DNA of 21,641 nt, from NCBI GenBank assembly GCA_002314645.1, contig DCGS01000038.1, positions 8,983-30,623 on the forward strand. The letters are read 5' to 3'. A program made the position numbers and the translations under genes. Origin of the DNA: Ruminococcaceae bacterium UBA1772 (GTDB taxonomy: Bacteria > Bacillota > Clostridia > Oscillospirales > Acutalibacteraceae). Within the stretch, counting starts at the first letter, position 1; each line of letters begins with the position of its first letter. Below the pieces are notes generated by a model. It was not told the origin of the DNA, searched no databases, and saw nothing but the letters and a program-made list of their open reading frames with translations. Positions 13,483-19,750 of the stretch are shown here, one piece after another.

Positions 13483-13559
13483 GCGCTCGTAGCTCAGCTG
13501 GATAGAGTGACTGGCTACGAACCAGTAGGTCGGGGGTTCGAGTCCCTCCGGGCGCGCCA
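13483..13559 (+). tRNA. tRNA-Arg (anticodon ACG)
   Basis: A complete 77-nt cloverleaf: acceptor GCGCTCG / CGGGCGC with one G-U pair, D-arm AGCTCAGCTGGATAGAGT, anticodon stem ACTGG / CCAGT around loop CTACGAA (anticodon 13517-13519), T-arm GGGGG-TTCGAGT-CCCTC, discriminator G and an encoded CCA (13557-13559). ACG is normally modified to ICG by TadA and reads CGU, CGC and CGA. Confidence 0.98.
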
Positions 13560-13563
13560 ACAA

Positions 13564-13598
13564 AATAACCCGAAAGCATATGCTTTCGGGTTATTTTT
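13564..13598 (+). terminator. Terminator of tRNA-Arg
   Basis: A perfect palindrome (arm AATAACCCGAAAGCAT, 16 bp per side) centred at 13579/13580 and followed by TTTTT. Confidence 0.93.
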
Positions 13599-13643
13599 AT
13601 CTTACTGTAAAGAAACAAAAGATGAAATATTCGAAATAACCTA

Positions 13644-13672
13644 TTTACAAGGTAGGAAATGGGTGGTATTAT
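13644..13672 (+). promoter_or_regulatory. Promoter of the ECF S component/YwlG unit
   Basis: -35 TTTACA (13644-13649), 17-bp spacer, -10 TATTAT (13667-13672); the leader is about 26 nt and has no room for a riboswitch. Confidence 0.8.
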
Positions 13673-13704
13673 ATCTCTATCATAATTGCTAGGAGGCATG
13701 TAAT

Positions 13705-14247
13705 ATGAAAGAAATAACAAATAAGAGGCTTATAAAGGTTGTGGTATCAGCCATGTTTGCAGCCCTTACTTGCGTAGCAACAATGATTATTCGTGTGCCA
13801 ACGGTCGGTACAGCAGGCTATGTTAATATTGGTGACACTGTTGTTCTTCTTTGCGCGTGGATGATTGGCGGAGTATATGGAGCTCTTGCTGCAGGAATTG
13901 GATCTGGCCTTGCAGATTTACTTGCTGGATATGCACAGTACGTTCCTGGTACATTTGTAATTAAGTTTTTAATGGCCTTTGTGGCATTTCTTATATTCAA
14001 TGCAATAAGTAAAAAAGAAAAGCTAAAACCTTTGGCGTATATTGTCAGTGGCATAGTTGCAGAGGTGGTAATGGTTTTAGGATATTTTGCATTTGAATCA
14101 ACTCTTTTAGGCTATGGCCTTGCAGCAGCCGCCTCAATTGGAAGTAACGCCATTCAGGGTGGAACATGCCTTGTCTTAGGCTTTGCCGCAATTGCTGCAC
14201 TTGACAAATCTGGTGCGCGTAATAAAATGCTTGTAAGGATTAATTAA
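13705..14247 (+). CDS. ECF transporter S component, substrate unknown
   Basis: A 180-residue membrane protein with five to six hydrophobic segments and the ECF S-component pattern. The N-terminal helix LIKVVVSAMFAALTCVATMI carries the small-residue (A/G-x3-A-like) face used to dock on EcfT; then GYVNIGDTVVLLCAWMIGG and GALAAGIGSGLADLLAGYAQYVPGTFVIK, a stretch typical of the COG4720/DUF1393-like vitamin-uptake S components. It would bind a vitamin or related small molecule and share the ECF module encoded elsewhere. The sequence does not reveal the substrate and no riboswitch precedes it. AGGAGG is 8 nt upstream. The YwlG-family gene follows after 14 nt with its own ribosome site. Confidence 0.88.
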   Translation: MKEITNKRLIKVVVSAMFAALTCVATMIIRVPTVGTAGYVNIGDTVVLLCAWMIGGVYGALAAGIGSGLADLLAGYAQYVPGTFVIKFLMAFVAFLIFNAISKKEKLKPLAYIVSGIVAEVVMVLGYFAFESTLLGYGLAAAASIGSNAIQGGTCLVLGFAAIAALDKSGARNKMLVRIN

Positions 14248-14261
14248 TAGAGGGTGTTAGC

Positions 14262-14807
14262 ATGTATGAGGAAATAAAAGAACAAGCTTTGGCTTCTGCA
14301 ACAGAAATAATTGAAGTTGCAGGCTTGAAAAAGGGCCAAATACTTGTTGTAGGTTGTTCTTCATCTGAAGCATGTGGAAGTAAAATAGGAACAAACTCAA
14401 ACCTTGAGGTTGCACAGTCAATTTTTGCAGGTGTATATGAGGCTTGTCAGGAAAAAGGAATATATTTAGCAGCTCAGTGCTGTGAGCATCTTAACCGTTC
14501 AATAATTATTGAACGTGAGGCTGTTCCTTTTTCTGAAATAGTAAATGTAGTTCCACAGCCAAAGGCTGGTGGCTCATTTGCAACAACAGCATACAAGACT
14601 TTTAAAGATCCTGTAGCCGTTGAGGAAATAAAAGCAGACGCTGGTATTGACATAGGTGGAACACTTATTGGAATGCACATAAAGAAGGTAGCAGTTCCAG
14701 TAAGACTTCAGAATAACAGAATAGGTGAAGCAAGTGTCTCAGCTGCAAGAAGCCGTCCAAAATTTGTTGGTGGCGAGCGTGCTGTATATGATGAAAATTT
14801 AAAATAA
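14262..14807 (+). CDS. UPF0340/TIGR01440 family protein (YwlG-like)
   Basis: A 181-residue cytosolic protein recognised as the YwlG/DUF436 family: LVVGCSSSEACGSKIGTNSN near residue 30, LAAQCCEHLNRSIIIEREA near 70, NVVPQPKAGGSFATTAY, DAGIDIGGTLIGMHIKKVAVPVR and SAARSRPKFVGGERAVYD at the C-terminus. No biochemical function is established for this family to my knowledge. Conserved Cys residues (29, 37 and the CC pair near 73) and the glycine-rich patches suggest a ligand or metal site, which is inference. It follows the ECF S component by 14 nt, so the two are probably co-transcribed. AGAGGG precedes the ATG. Confidence 0.9.
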   Translation: MYEEIKEQALASATEIIEVAGLKKGQILVVGCSSSEACGSKIGTNSNLEVAQSIFAGVYEACQEKGIYLAAQCCEHLNRSIIIEREAVPFSEIVNVVPQPKAGGSFATTAYKTFKDPVAVEEIKADAGIDIGGTLIGMHIKKVAVPVRLQNNRIGEASVSAARSRPKFVGGERAVYDENLK

Positions 14808-14835
14808 AAAATGCCGCTTTATAGCGGCATTTTTT
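14806..14835 (+). terminator. Bidirectional terminator between YwlG-like and DHHW genes
   Basis: Stem AATGCCGCT / AGCGGCATT with a 4-nt loop and A/T tracts on both sides (TTTTTT on plus, TTTTTTATTTTA on minus). It separates two convergent genes whose stops are at 14807 and 14834. Confidence 0.92.
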
Positions 14836-15964
14836 ATTTTAGTTCTAAACTTGAATTTAAAAGAATAGTTGAACAAATGAATAGAATATCTTGATTTTCT
14901 ATAAGTAGATAATCTGAAACATAGTCAGATGGTAAGTAACGCAGATCAACTATTGTAATTTTTGAATATCCACTAGCAAGCAGTGGACTTAGACTTGAAC
15001 CGAATGAATCTCTAAAAATTATGAGTTCTTTTTCAGTGCTTGCAGCTTCATTTTCTATTGTAATGAATGGAACAGGGCCATTTAAGAAGCCTTTATATTG
15101 GTCGTTTATACTTTGGCTTTCAAATGAATACATTCCTTTTCCAACTTCAACTATGTCTCCTTCATCATCGTAGTCGAAAATGGTTACATTACAGTTTTCT
15201 ATAACTGGACTTGTTAGGAAATTCATTTTGTCAGTTTTGAATTTTCCTGGGAGCTGATTTGCATATACGCCAGCAAATTCTTTTTCGCTTGTATTTGTCG
15301 TTAGTAAATTACTACTTTCTAAAGTGGCACCCATAGAGCTTGCAATTATTTCCGCAATAGGAATAATATTTTCTTGTCTCCAATGGGTATCTGTGAAGTA
15401 GTAGTCTTCTAGTTTAAGATTATTTCTAATGTCTATAAAGGTTGCAAAGCTTGTTTGTTCTTTAGCAACTGAATATAGTTTGTTGTAGTCATAAGCAAGA
15501 TATCCGTTTTTCTCTGCAAGATACATATTCTTGTCTGGTACAATGCAGAAATATGTTTTAGCGTTTGTTCCACTTATGTTCTGATCGTAAACTTTTTTGA
15601 ATATGCCTGTTGCATAGGAAATAGAGTCCAGGTTTAATGGGTAGTCAATTTTTGAAATGTGCCCGTCTGCTATATAAATTTTGTTGTAGTCTTTTTGGTT
15701 GAGAATGTTATGAGACACAAGGTACTTAATACCCCTAAACGATTCACGCAGTGGGAATTGTTCAATGGAGTACTTTTCAAAGTCCTCTGCAAAAAGTCCT
15801 TCAATTATGTTTTCTTTGGAGAAGGTTGGCCTTTGAGCAAGAAGCCTTTTTTCACTCTCTGAGTATTCGTCTGGGGTTTTAATGAAGGCCCAAATTGAGA
15901 GCCCAAGAAGAACTACTGCTGAAAGGACGATAGTAAGAATTGCCTTTGTTTTATTTGAATTCAT
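14834..15964 (-). CDS. DHHW family protein (SGNH/AlgX-J-like O-acyltransferase partner)
   Basis: A 376-residue protein with one N-terminal membrane anchor (about residues 8-28) and an extracytoplasmic domain beginning with the characteristic ESEKRLLAQRPTFS segment. The diagnostic DTHW is at 192-195 (TDTHWRQE), and a nucleophile-like serine occurs in IFRDSFGSSL (S320), as in the SGNH-fold alginate acetylation proteins AlgX/AlgJ. It probably takes an acyl group exported by the adjacent MBOAT and transfers it to a cell-surface polymer. The gene is third in the operon: ATG 15964 lies 14 nt after the MBOAT stop, with AAGGCGG in the gap. Product chemistry (acetate or another acyl group; polysaccharide, teichoic acid or peptidoglycan) is not visible. 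Confidence 0.9.
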   Translation of the reverse strand: MNSNKTKAILTIVLSAVVLLGLSIWAFIKTPDEYSESEKRLLAQRPTFSKENIIEGLFAEDFEKYSIEQFPLRESFRGIKYLVSHNILNQKDYNKIYIADGHISKIDYPLNLDSISYATGIFKKVYDQNISGTNAKTYFCIVPDKNMYLAEKNGYLAYDYNKLYSVAKEQTSFATFIDIRNNLKLEDYYFTDTHWRQENIIPIAEIIASSMGATLESSNLLTTNTSEKEFAGVYANQLPGKFKTDKMNFLTSPVIENCNVTIFDYDDEGDIVEVGKGMYSFESQSINDQYKGFLNGPVPFITIENEAASTEKELIIFRDSFGSSLSPLLASGYSKITIVDLRYLPSDYVSDYLLIENQDILFICSTILLNSSLELK

Positions 15965-15978
15965 GGGCTCACCGCCTT

Positions 15979-17373
15979 TTAGAATCTAAAATATAGGAAT
16001 GGGTTAAAGGAACCATCCACAATGAATGCTGTGCAAATAATTAGTAATGCACAAAGCGCAATTGGTTCAAATACTGTTAGTATTTTTTCTGGAACTTTTG
16101 AGTAAAGCTTTTTTGGAAGCGGTGTTGAACCAATGGCAGCAATAACAAAAAGAAGCAAGTAAGATTTTGTGTAGTAAATTGCTTCGGCTGAGAAGAACGG
16201 AAGAATTGTTCCGTTTGCATAACCAAAGAGTCCTGTTATGTTTGTAACGCAGTCTGTAATACCATTTGCATTGAATATTGAGAATGCAAAGAGAATTACT
16301 AATAAAAGATATATGTGAGGCCATACTTTTCCTTTTTCAAGATATTTGAGTATGACATATTTTTCAAGAATAAGAACGGCTGCAAAAAGAAGACCGAAAA
16401 TAATAAAGTTCCACTCGGCCCCGTGCCAAAATCCTGTGAGCATCCAAACTATTAAAATGTTTAGAATGTGACGTGGTATGGATACTCTATTTCCTCCAAG
16501 TGGAATATATACATAGTCACGGAACCAAGTTCCAAGACTAATATGCCATCTTCTCCAAAATTCTGTGGCACTCTTTGAAGTGTATGGATAGTTAAAGTTT
16601 TCCATAAAGTCAAAGCCTAGAATTTTTCCAAGACCTATGGCCATATCCGAATAACCTGAGAAGTCAAAATAAATTTGAAGAACGAATGCAATTGCGTATA
16701 TCCAAAAGTAGAATGTTGACTTGTCGTTTGAATCTTTAAAGGCTTCAACAAAAAGACCTATGTTGTTTGCTATGAGAACCTTTTTTGAAAGACCTATTAT
16801 GAATCTTTTTATTCCCTCTGATATTTTCTCAATAGAGGATGAACGGTCTGTAAGCTGCGATTCAATATCTGAATATCTTACAATTGGACCAGCTATTAGT
16901 TGAGGAAACATTGCTATATAGGCACCAAGGTTTATTGGGTTCTTTTGTGCCTTGACAGCTCCCCTATAAACATCTACGGTGTAGCTTAAAATTTGGAATG
17001 TATAGAAGCTTATTCCGAGCGGAAGAGATATGCTTAGTAGTTCTATAGGAATACCTGTTACTTTTGCAAAATTAATAATAAAGAAATTTGCATATTTGAA
17101 ATAACAAAGAATACCGACATTTAAAATGATGGATATACCAAGAAGTAATTTTGATATTTTTTGATTTTGAAACTTTTCTAAAAGAAGTCCAAAAACGTAT
17201 CCTAAAATAATGGAACATATCATTATGAGGGCATAGCGAGGCTCACCCCAAGCATAGAAAACTATACTTGAGATGAGTAATACTAAATTCTTAAATTTTT
17301 TCGGCATAACAAAATATACTATTAACGTAATAGGAAGAAAATAGTATAAAAATGGAATACTTGAAAAAACCAT
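15979..17373 (-). CDS. MBOAT family membrane O-acyltransferase (AlgI-like)
   Basis: A 464-residue polytopic protein with about 10-12 membrane segments. MBOAT hallmarks: an N-terminal MVFSSIPFLYYFLPI start, FPQLIAGPIVRY (156-167), QIYFDFSGYSDMAIGLGKILG (233-253), EFWRRWHISLGTWFRDYVYI with His277, and the catalytic-type His317 in TGFWHGAEWNF. AlgI/DltB relatives move acyl groups across the membrane for attachment to surface polymers. The order lipoprotein, MBOAT, DHHW with gaps of 17 and 14 nt marks one operon. AAGGACG is 7 nt before the ATG. It could also serve D-alanylation like DltB, but no dltA/C/D-type gene is adjacent and the DHHW partner favours O-acylation of a glycan. Confidence 0.93.
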   Translation of the reverse strand: MVFSSIPFLYYFLPITLIVYFVMPKKFKNLVLLISSIVFYAWGEPRYALIMICSIILGYVFGLLLEKFQNQKISKLLLGISIILNVGILCYFKYANFFIINFAKVTGIPIELLSISLPLGISFYTFQILSYTVDVYRGAVKAQKNPINLGAYIAMFPQLIAGPIVRYSDIESQLTDRSSSIEKISEGIKRFIIGLSKKVLIANNIGLFVEAFKDSNDKSTFYFWIYAIAFVLQIYFDFSGYSDMAIGLGKILGFDFMENFNYPYTSKSATEFWRRWHISLGTWFRDYVYIPLGGNRVSIPRHILNILIVWMLTGFWHGAEWNFIIFGLLFAAVLILEKYVILKYLEKGKVWPHIYLLLVILFAFSIFNANGITDCVTNITGLFGYANGTILPFFSAEAIYYTKSYLLLFVIAAIGSTPLPKKLYSKVPEKILTVFEPIALCALLIICTAFIVDGSFNPFLYFRF

Positions 17374-17390
17374 AATGATTCGTCCTTAAA

Positions 17391-18437
17391 TTATTTTAAG
17401 AAAAGGAGTACGTATTCATTGTAGTGGTCAACGATTTTGCCAGATGCAGATGCGCCACCACACATTTGGAAGCTTGTAGATGCAGTCTTTTCAATTTCTG
17501 CAGCAATTGAAGCAGCTTTGCTTGCATCAGTTGCTTGGAAAACATAAAGTCTAGTAGCAGGAGCGCTTGCACTTGATGAATTTTTTGGATATGCATAGTA
17601 AGCACTCTTGCAATCGGCAATTTTTATAGCCTTTGAGGAGCCACATGGCTCAATGTAGTAACTTAATCCATCTGTGTTGTTTGGTACTACACCTACAGGG
17701 AATGAAGATGCACTCATTCCAGCTGTACTTAATAAGTTCTTAACTAGTGCCTGAGCACCAATTGCTGGATTTGAAACAATTTGATTTCTAAACTGCGCAC
17801 GTGTCTTCTCATAAACTGTTCCAGATACAGGAAGAGTTGTTGAAGAAGAACCAGTAGTAGGCTTAGTGGTTGGTCTAGTTGTTGGAGCAACAGTAGGTTG
17901 GTTTGTAGGAACTACTGTAGGACTAGCAGTAGGCGCTACTGTTGGTGCATTTGTAGGGGTGTTTACAGAGCCACTAGTTGCTGGCTTAACAGTTGTTGGG
18001 ACTGGCTTTACTGCCTGGATTGAGTAGTAGAAAGTTTTGTCTCCAGCAGTCTTGTCTGTGTATGAAGTGTCTTTTGTTGTTGCTATCAATGTCTTTTTGC
18101 CATCTTTAGTTTCTGATCTGTAAATATTGTATGAGGTTGCTCCACTTATAGGAGACCAAGAAATTTTTACACCTGCTGCTGTCTTTTTAGATGAGTTTGT
18201 AACAGCTACAGCAGTTGTGGCAGACTGTGTTTCAGCAACACTTGGAACAGAAGAGTCGGTTGAGCCTTGTTCCTCTGAGAAGACATCTGTGTTGTCAAAC
18301 ACGTCTAAATCTGATACGTTTTCGTTTGTAGTAGGAGCCTTTGTTGAAAGTGTTGTTTCTTCATCATCCTTGCTACAAGCACAAAGTGTGAAAATCATAA
18401 GGGCGCATAAAAGTAATGAAATAATATTTTTCATCAT
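17391..18437 (-). CDS. Lipoprotein with FN3-like domain, Pro/Thr linker and DUF4358-like C-terminus
   Basis: A 348-residue lipoprotein: signal MMKNIISLLLCALMIFTLCAC with lipid-anchored Cys21, an acidic/Ser-Thr tether, an FN3-like beta domain about 87-145 (VKISWSPISGATSYNIYRS and TFYYSIQAV), a Pro/Thr linker with repeated PTxxPT units (about 146-203), then a C-terminal domain (about 206-348) ending DHYNEYVLLFLK. The C-terminal layout (a segment resembling KNLLSTAG, then a strand LYVFQATD and a helix KAASIAAEIEKT) recalls DUF4358 proteins often found beside MBOAT/DHHW genes; I hold that match at moderate confidence. It is first in the operon, with GGAGG 5 nt before the first of two ATG codons (8 nt before the second). 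It probably assists the surface acyltransferase; mechanism unknown. Confidence 0.82.
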   Translation of the reverse strand: MMKNIISLLLCALMIFTLCACSKDDEETTLSTKAPTTNENVSDLDVFDNTDVFSEEQGSTDSSVPSVAETQSATTAVAVTNSSKKTAAGVKISWSPISGATSYNIYRSETKDGKKTLIATTKDTSYTDKTAGDKTFYYSIQAVKPVPTTVKPATSGSVNTPTNAPTVAPTASPTVVPTNQPTVAPTTRPTTKPTTGSSSTTLPVSGTVYEKTRAQFRNQIVSNPAIGAQALVKNLLSTAGMSASSFPVGVVPNNTDGLSYYIEPCGSSKAIKIADCKSAYYAYPKNSSSASAPATRLYVFQATDASKAASIAAEIEKTASTSFQMCGGASASGKIVDHYNEYVLLFLK

Positions 18438-18469
18438 ATTATCCTCCGTTTAATATTTTGTTCGCTAAT

Positions 18470-18498
18470 ATAGTACACGAATGCTAAAGAAAAGACAA
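18470..18498 (-). promoter_or_regulatory. Promoter of the lipoprotein-MBOAT-DHHW operon
   Basis: Minus strand: -35 TTGTCT (18498-18493), 17-bp spacer, -10 TACTAT (18475-18470). It is divergent from the aldolase promoter, whose -35 begins 26 bp away; the AT-rich DNA between may be shared control. Confidence 0.72.
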
Positions 18499-18523
18499 AT
18501 ATTTTATATTTTATATAATACTG

Positions 18524-18552
18524 TTGAATTTGTTGCGGTAACAATGTATATT
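18524..18552 (+). promoter_or_regulatory. Promoter of the threonine-aldolase-like gene
   Basis: -35 TTGAAT (18524-18529), 17-bp spacer, -10 TATATT (18547-18552). The predicted start, near 18559, leaves a leader of only about 16 nt and rules out the upstream in-frame TTG at 18557 as a start codon. Confidence 0.8.
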
Positions 18553-18574
18553 TTTTTTGAAAAGAGGAATTGCA

Positions 18575-19600
18575 ATGTTATATTTTACAAACGATTATTC
18601 AGAGGGTGCGCACCCAAAGGTTTTAGAGCATATAGTCAACACTAATATGGAACCACTTGACGCATATGGTGATGACAAATATTCAAAGTCCGCAAAGGAA
18701 AAAATAAAGAGTGCATGTGAGTGTAAGGACGCCGAAGTTGTCTTCCTTACAGGTGGTACTCAAACGAATCAAATTATAATAGATACGTGCCTTAAGCCAT
18801 ACGAAGGCGTCATAGCTGCAACTACAGGACACGTCAGTCTTCACGAAGCAGGTGCCATTGAATTCACAGGCCACAAGGTAATTGAACTTGAGGGTGAAAA
18901 TGGCAAGCTTTCTGCGGAGGTCGTAGACAAGTGGACAAAGAACTTTTTTGCAGATGAAAACCACGAGCATATGACATTCCCAGGCCTCGTGTATATTTCG
19001 CATCCTACAGAATATGGAACTCTTTATTCTAAGGCTGAACTTGAGGGCCTCTCAAAGGTTTGTAGAGAAAACGGCCTTACTTTATATATGGATGGTGCAA
19101 GACTTGGATACGGTCTTCAAAGTCCAGATTCAGACTTAACTCTAAAAGATATAGCTTCTCTGTGCGATGTATTCTACATAGGAGGCACAAAAGTTGGCTC
19201 TCTCTGTGGTGAAGCTGTTGTGTTTACACGTGGCAACAAGCCTGCGCATTTTACCACAATGGTAAAACAGCATGGTGCACTGCTTGCAAAGGGACGTCTC
19301 ACTGGTGTCCAGTTCGACGCACTCTTTACAGATAATCTTTATTTTGAAATTGCAAAAAATGCAATTGAAAAGGCAGAAACTCTTAGAAATGCATTTGAAG
19401 AGAAGGGATATTCTTTCTTTATAGAGAATAGAACTAATCAAATTTTTATCATTCTTGAGAATGAAAAGATGAAGGAACTTGGGGAAAAAGTTGCTTTTAG
19501 TTTCTGGGAAAAACTTGACGAAAACCACACAGTAGTAAGGTTTGCAACCAGTTGGGCCACTACTGATGAACAGGTATTTGACCTAATTAAAATTCTATAA
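18575..19600 (+). CDS. Low-specificity L-threonine aldolase-like PLP enzyme (beta-eliminating lyase fold)
   Basis: A 341-residue fold-type I PLP enzyme of the threonine aldolase family: FTNDYSEGAHPKVLEHI at the N-terminus, LTGGTQTNQ (58-66) for cofactor phosphate, TTGHVSLHEAGA with the stacking and catalytic histidines (86, 90), YMDGARLGYGL with the PLP-pyridine Asp173, and the Schiff-base Lys206 in YIGGTKVGSLCGE. It should cleave L-threonine or L-allo-threonine to glycine and acetaldehyde in the cytoplasm, supplying glycine; related enzymes act on other beta-hydroxy amino acids, so exact substrate preference is open. Start ATG 18575 with AGAGG 7 nt upstream. It is monocistronic, with its own promoter and terminator. 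Confidence 0.92.
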   Translation: MLYFTNDYSEGAHPKVLEHIVNTNMEPLDAYGDDKYSKSAKEKIKSACECKDAEVVFLTGGTQTNQIIIDTCLKPYEGVIAATTGHVSLHEAGAIEFTGHKVIELEGENGKLSAEVVDKWTKNFFADENHEHMTFPGLVYISHPTEYGTLYSKAELEGLSKVCRENGLTLYMDGARLGYGLQSPDSDLTLKDIASLCDVFYIGGTKVGSLCGEAVVFTRGNKPAHFTTMVKQHGALLAKGRLTGVQFDALFTDNLYFEIAKNAIEKAETLRNAFEEKGYSFFIENRTNQIFIILENEKMKELGEKVAFSFWEKLDENHTVVRFATSWATTDEQVFDLIKIL

Positions 19601-19607
19601 AAATTAT

Positions 19608-19652
19608 TTATAGTCTACTTTGGGAACACCCACGGTAGACTATAATTTTTTT
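19608..19652 (+). terminator. Terminator of the threonine-aldolase-like gene
   Basis: An 11-bp perfect stem (TTATAGTCTAC / GTAGACTATAA) with a 16-nt loop, followed by seven T residues. Confidence 0.88.
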
Positions 19653-19715
19653 GTTCATATTTTTTGTTCATAATTTTGGTAAAATATGTTATTATGTATT
19701 TGTAATAAAATAGTG

Positions 19716-19748
19716 ATTGCTCGGAAATCATTCCGGTTTGGAGGCAAT
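19716..19748 (+). promoter_or_regulatory. Possible hairpin over the ribosome binding site of the MBL gene
   Basis: ATTGC (19716-19720) can pair with GCAAT (19744-19748), with an inner hairpin CGGAA/TTCCG (19722-19726/19731-19735). The GGAGG ribosome site (19740-19744) lies in or beside the outer stem. It may lower translation initiation; this is a hand fold. Confidence 0.35.
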
Positions 19749-19750
19749 TT

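Noticed and set aside
13369..13563. Minus-strand open frame reading ARPEGLEPPTYWFVASHSIQLSYER
   Set aside because: It is the antisense of the tRNA-Arg gene; this peptide is a well-known artefact of translating tRNA genes backwards.
13457..13720. Minus-strand open frame reading GAPGGTRTPDLLVRSQSLYPAELRAH
   Set aside because: Another antisense tRNA translation artefact; it also covers the ECF promoter and has no ribosome binding site.
13705..14247. Riboswitch control of the second ECF S component
   Set aside because: Only about 26 nt separate the predicted transcription start and the ATG, and no known aptamer pattern is visible upstream.
17820..18000. Possible tandem DNA repeat or CRISPR-like array
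   Set aside because: The repetition comes from codons of the PTxxPT protein stalk; unit lengths and spacers are irregular and it lies in an intact gene.
19646..19675. Two copies of TTTTTGTTCATA as a possible regulator site
   Set aside because: The DNA is very AT-rich and follows a terminator T-run; with only two low-complexity copies I cannot separate this from chance.
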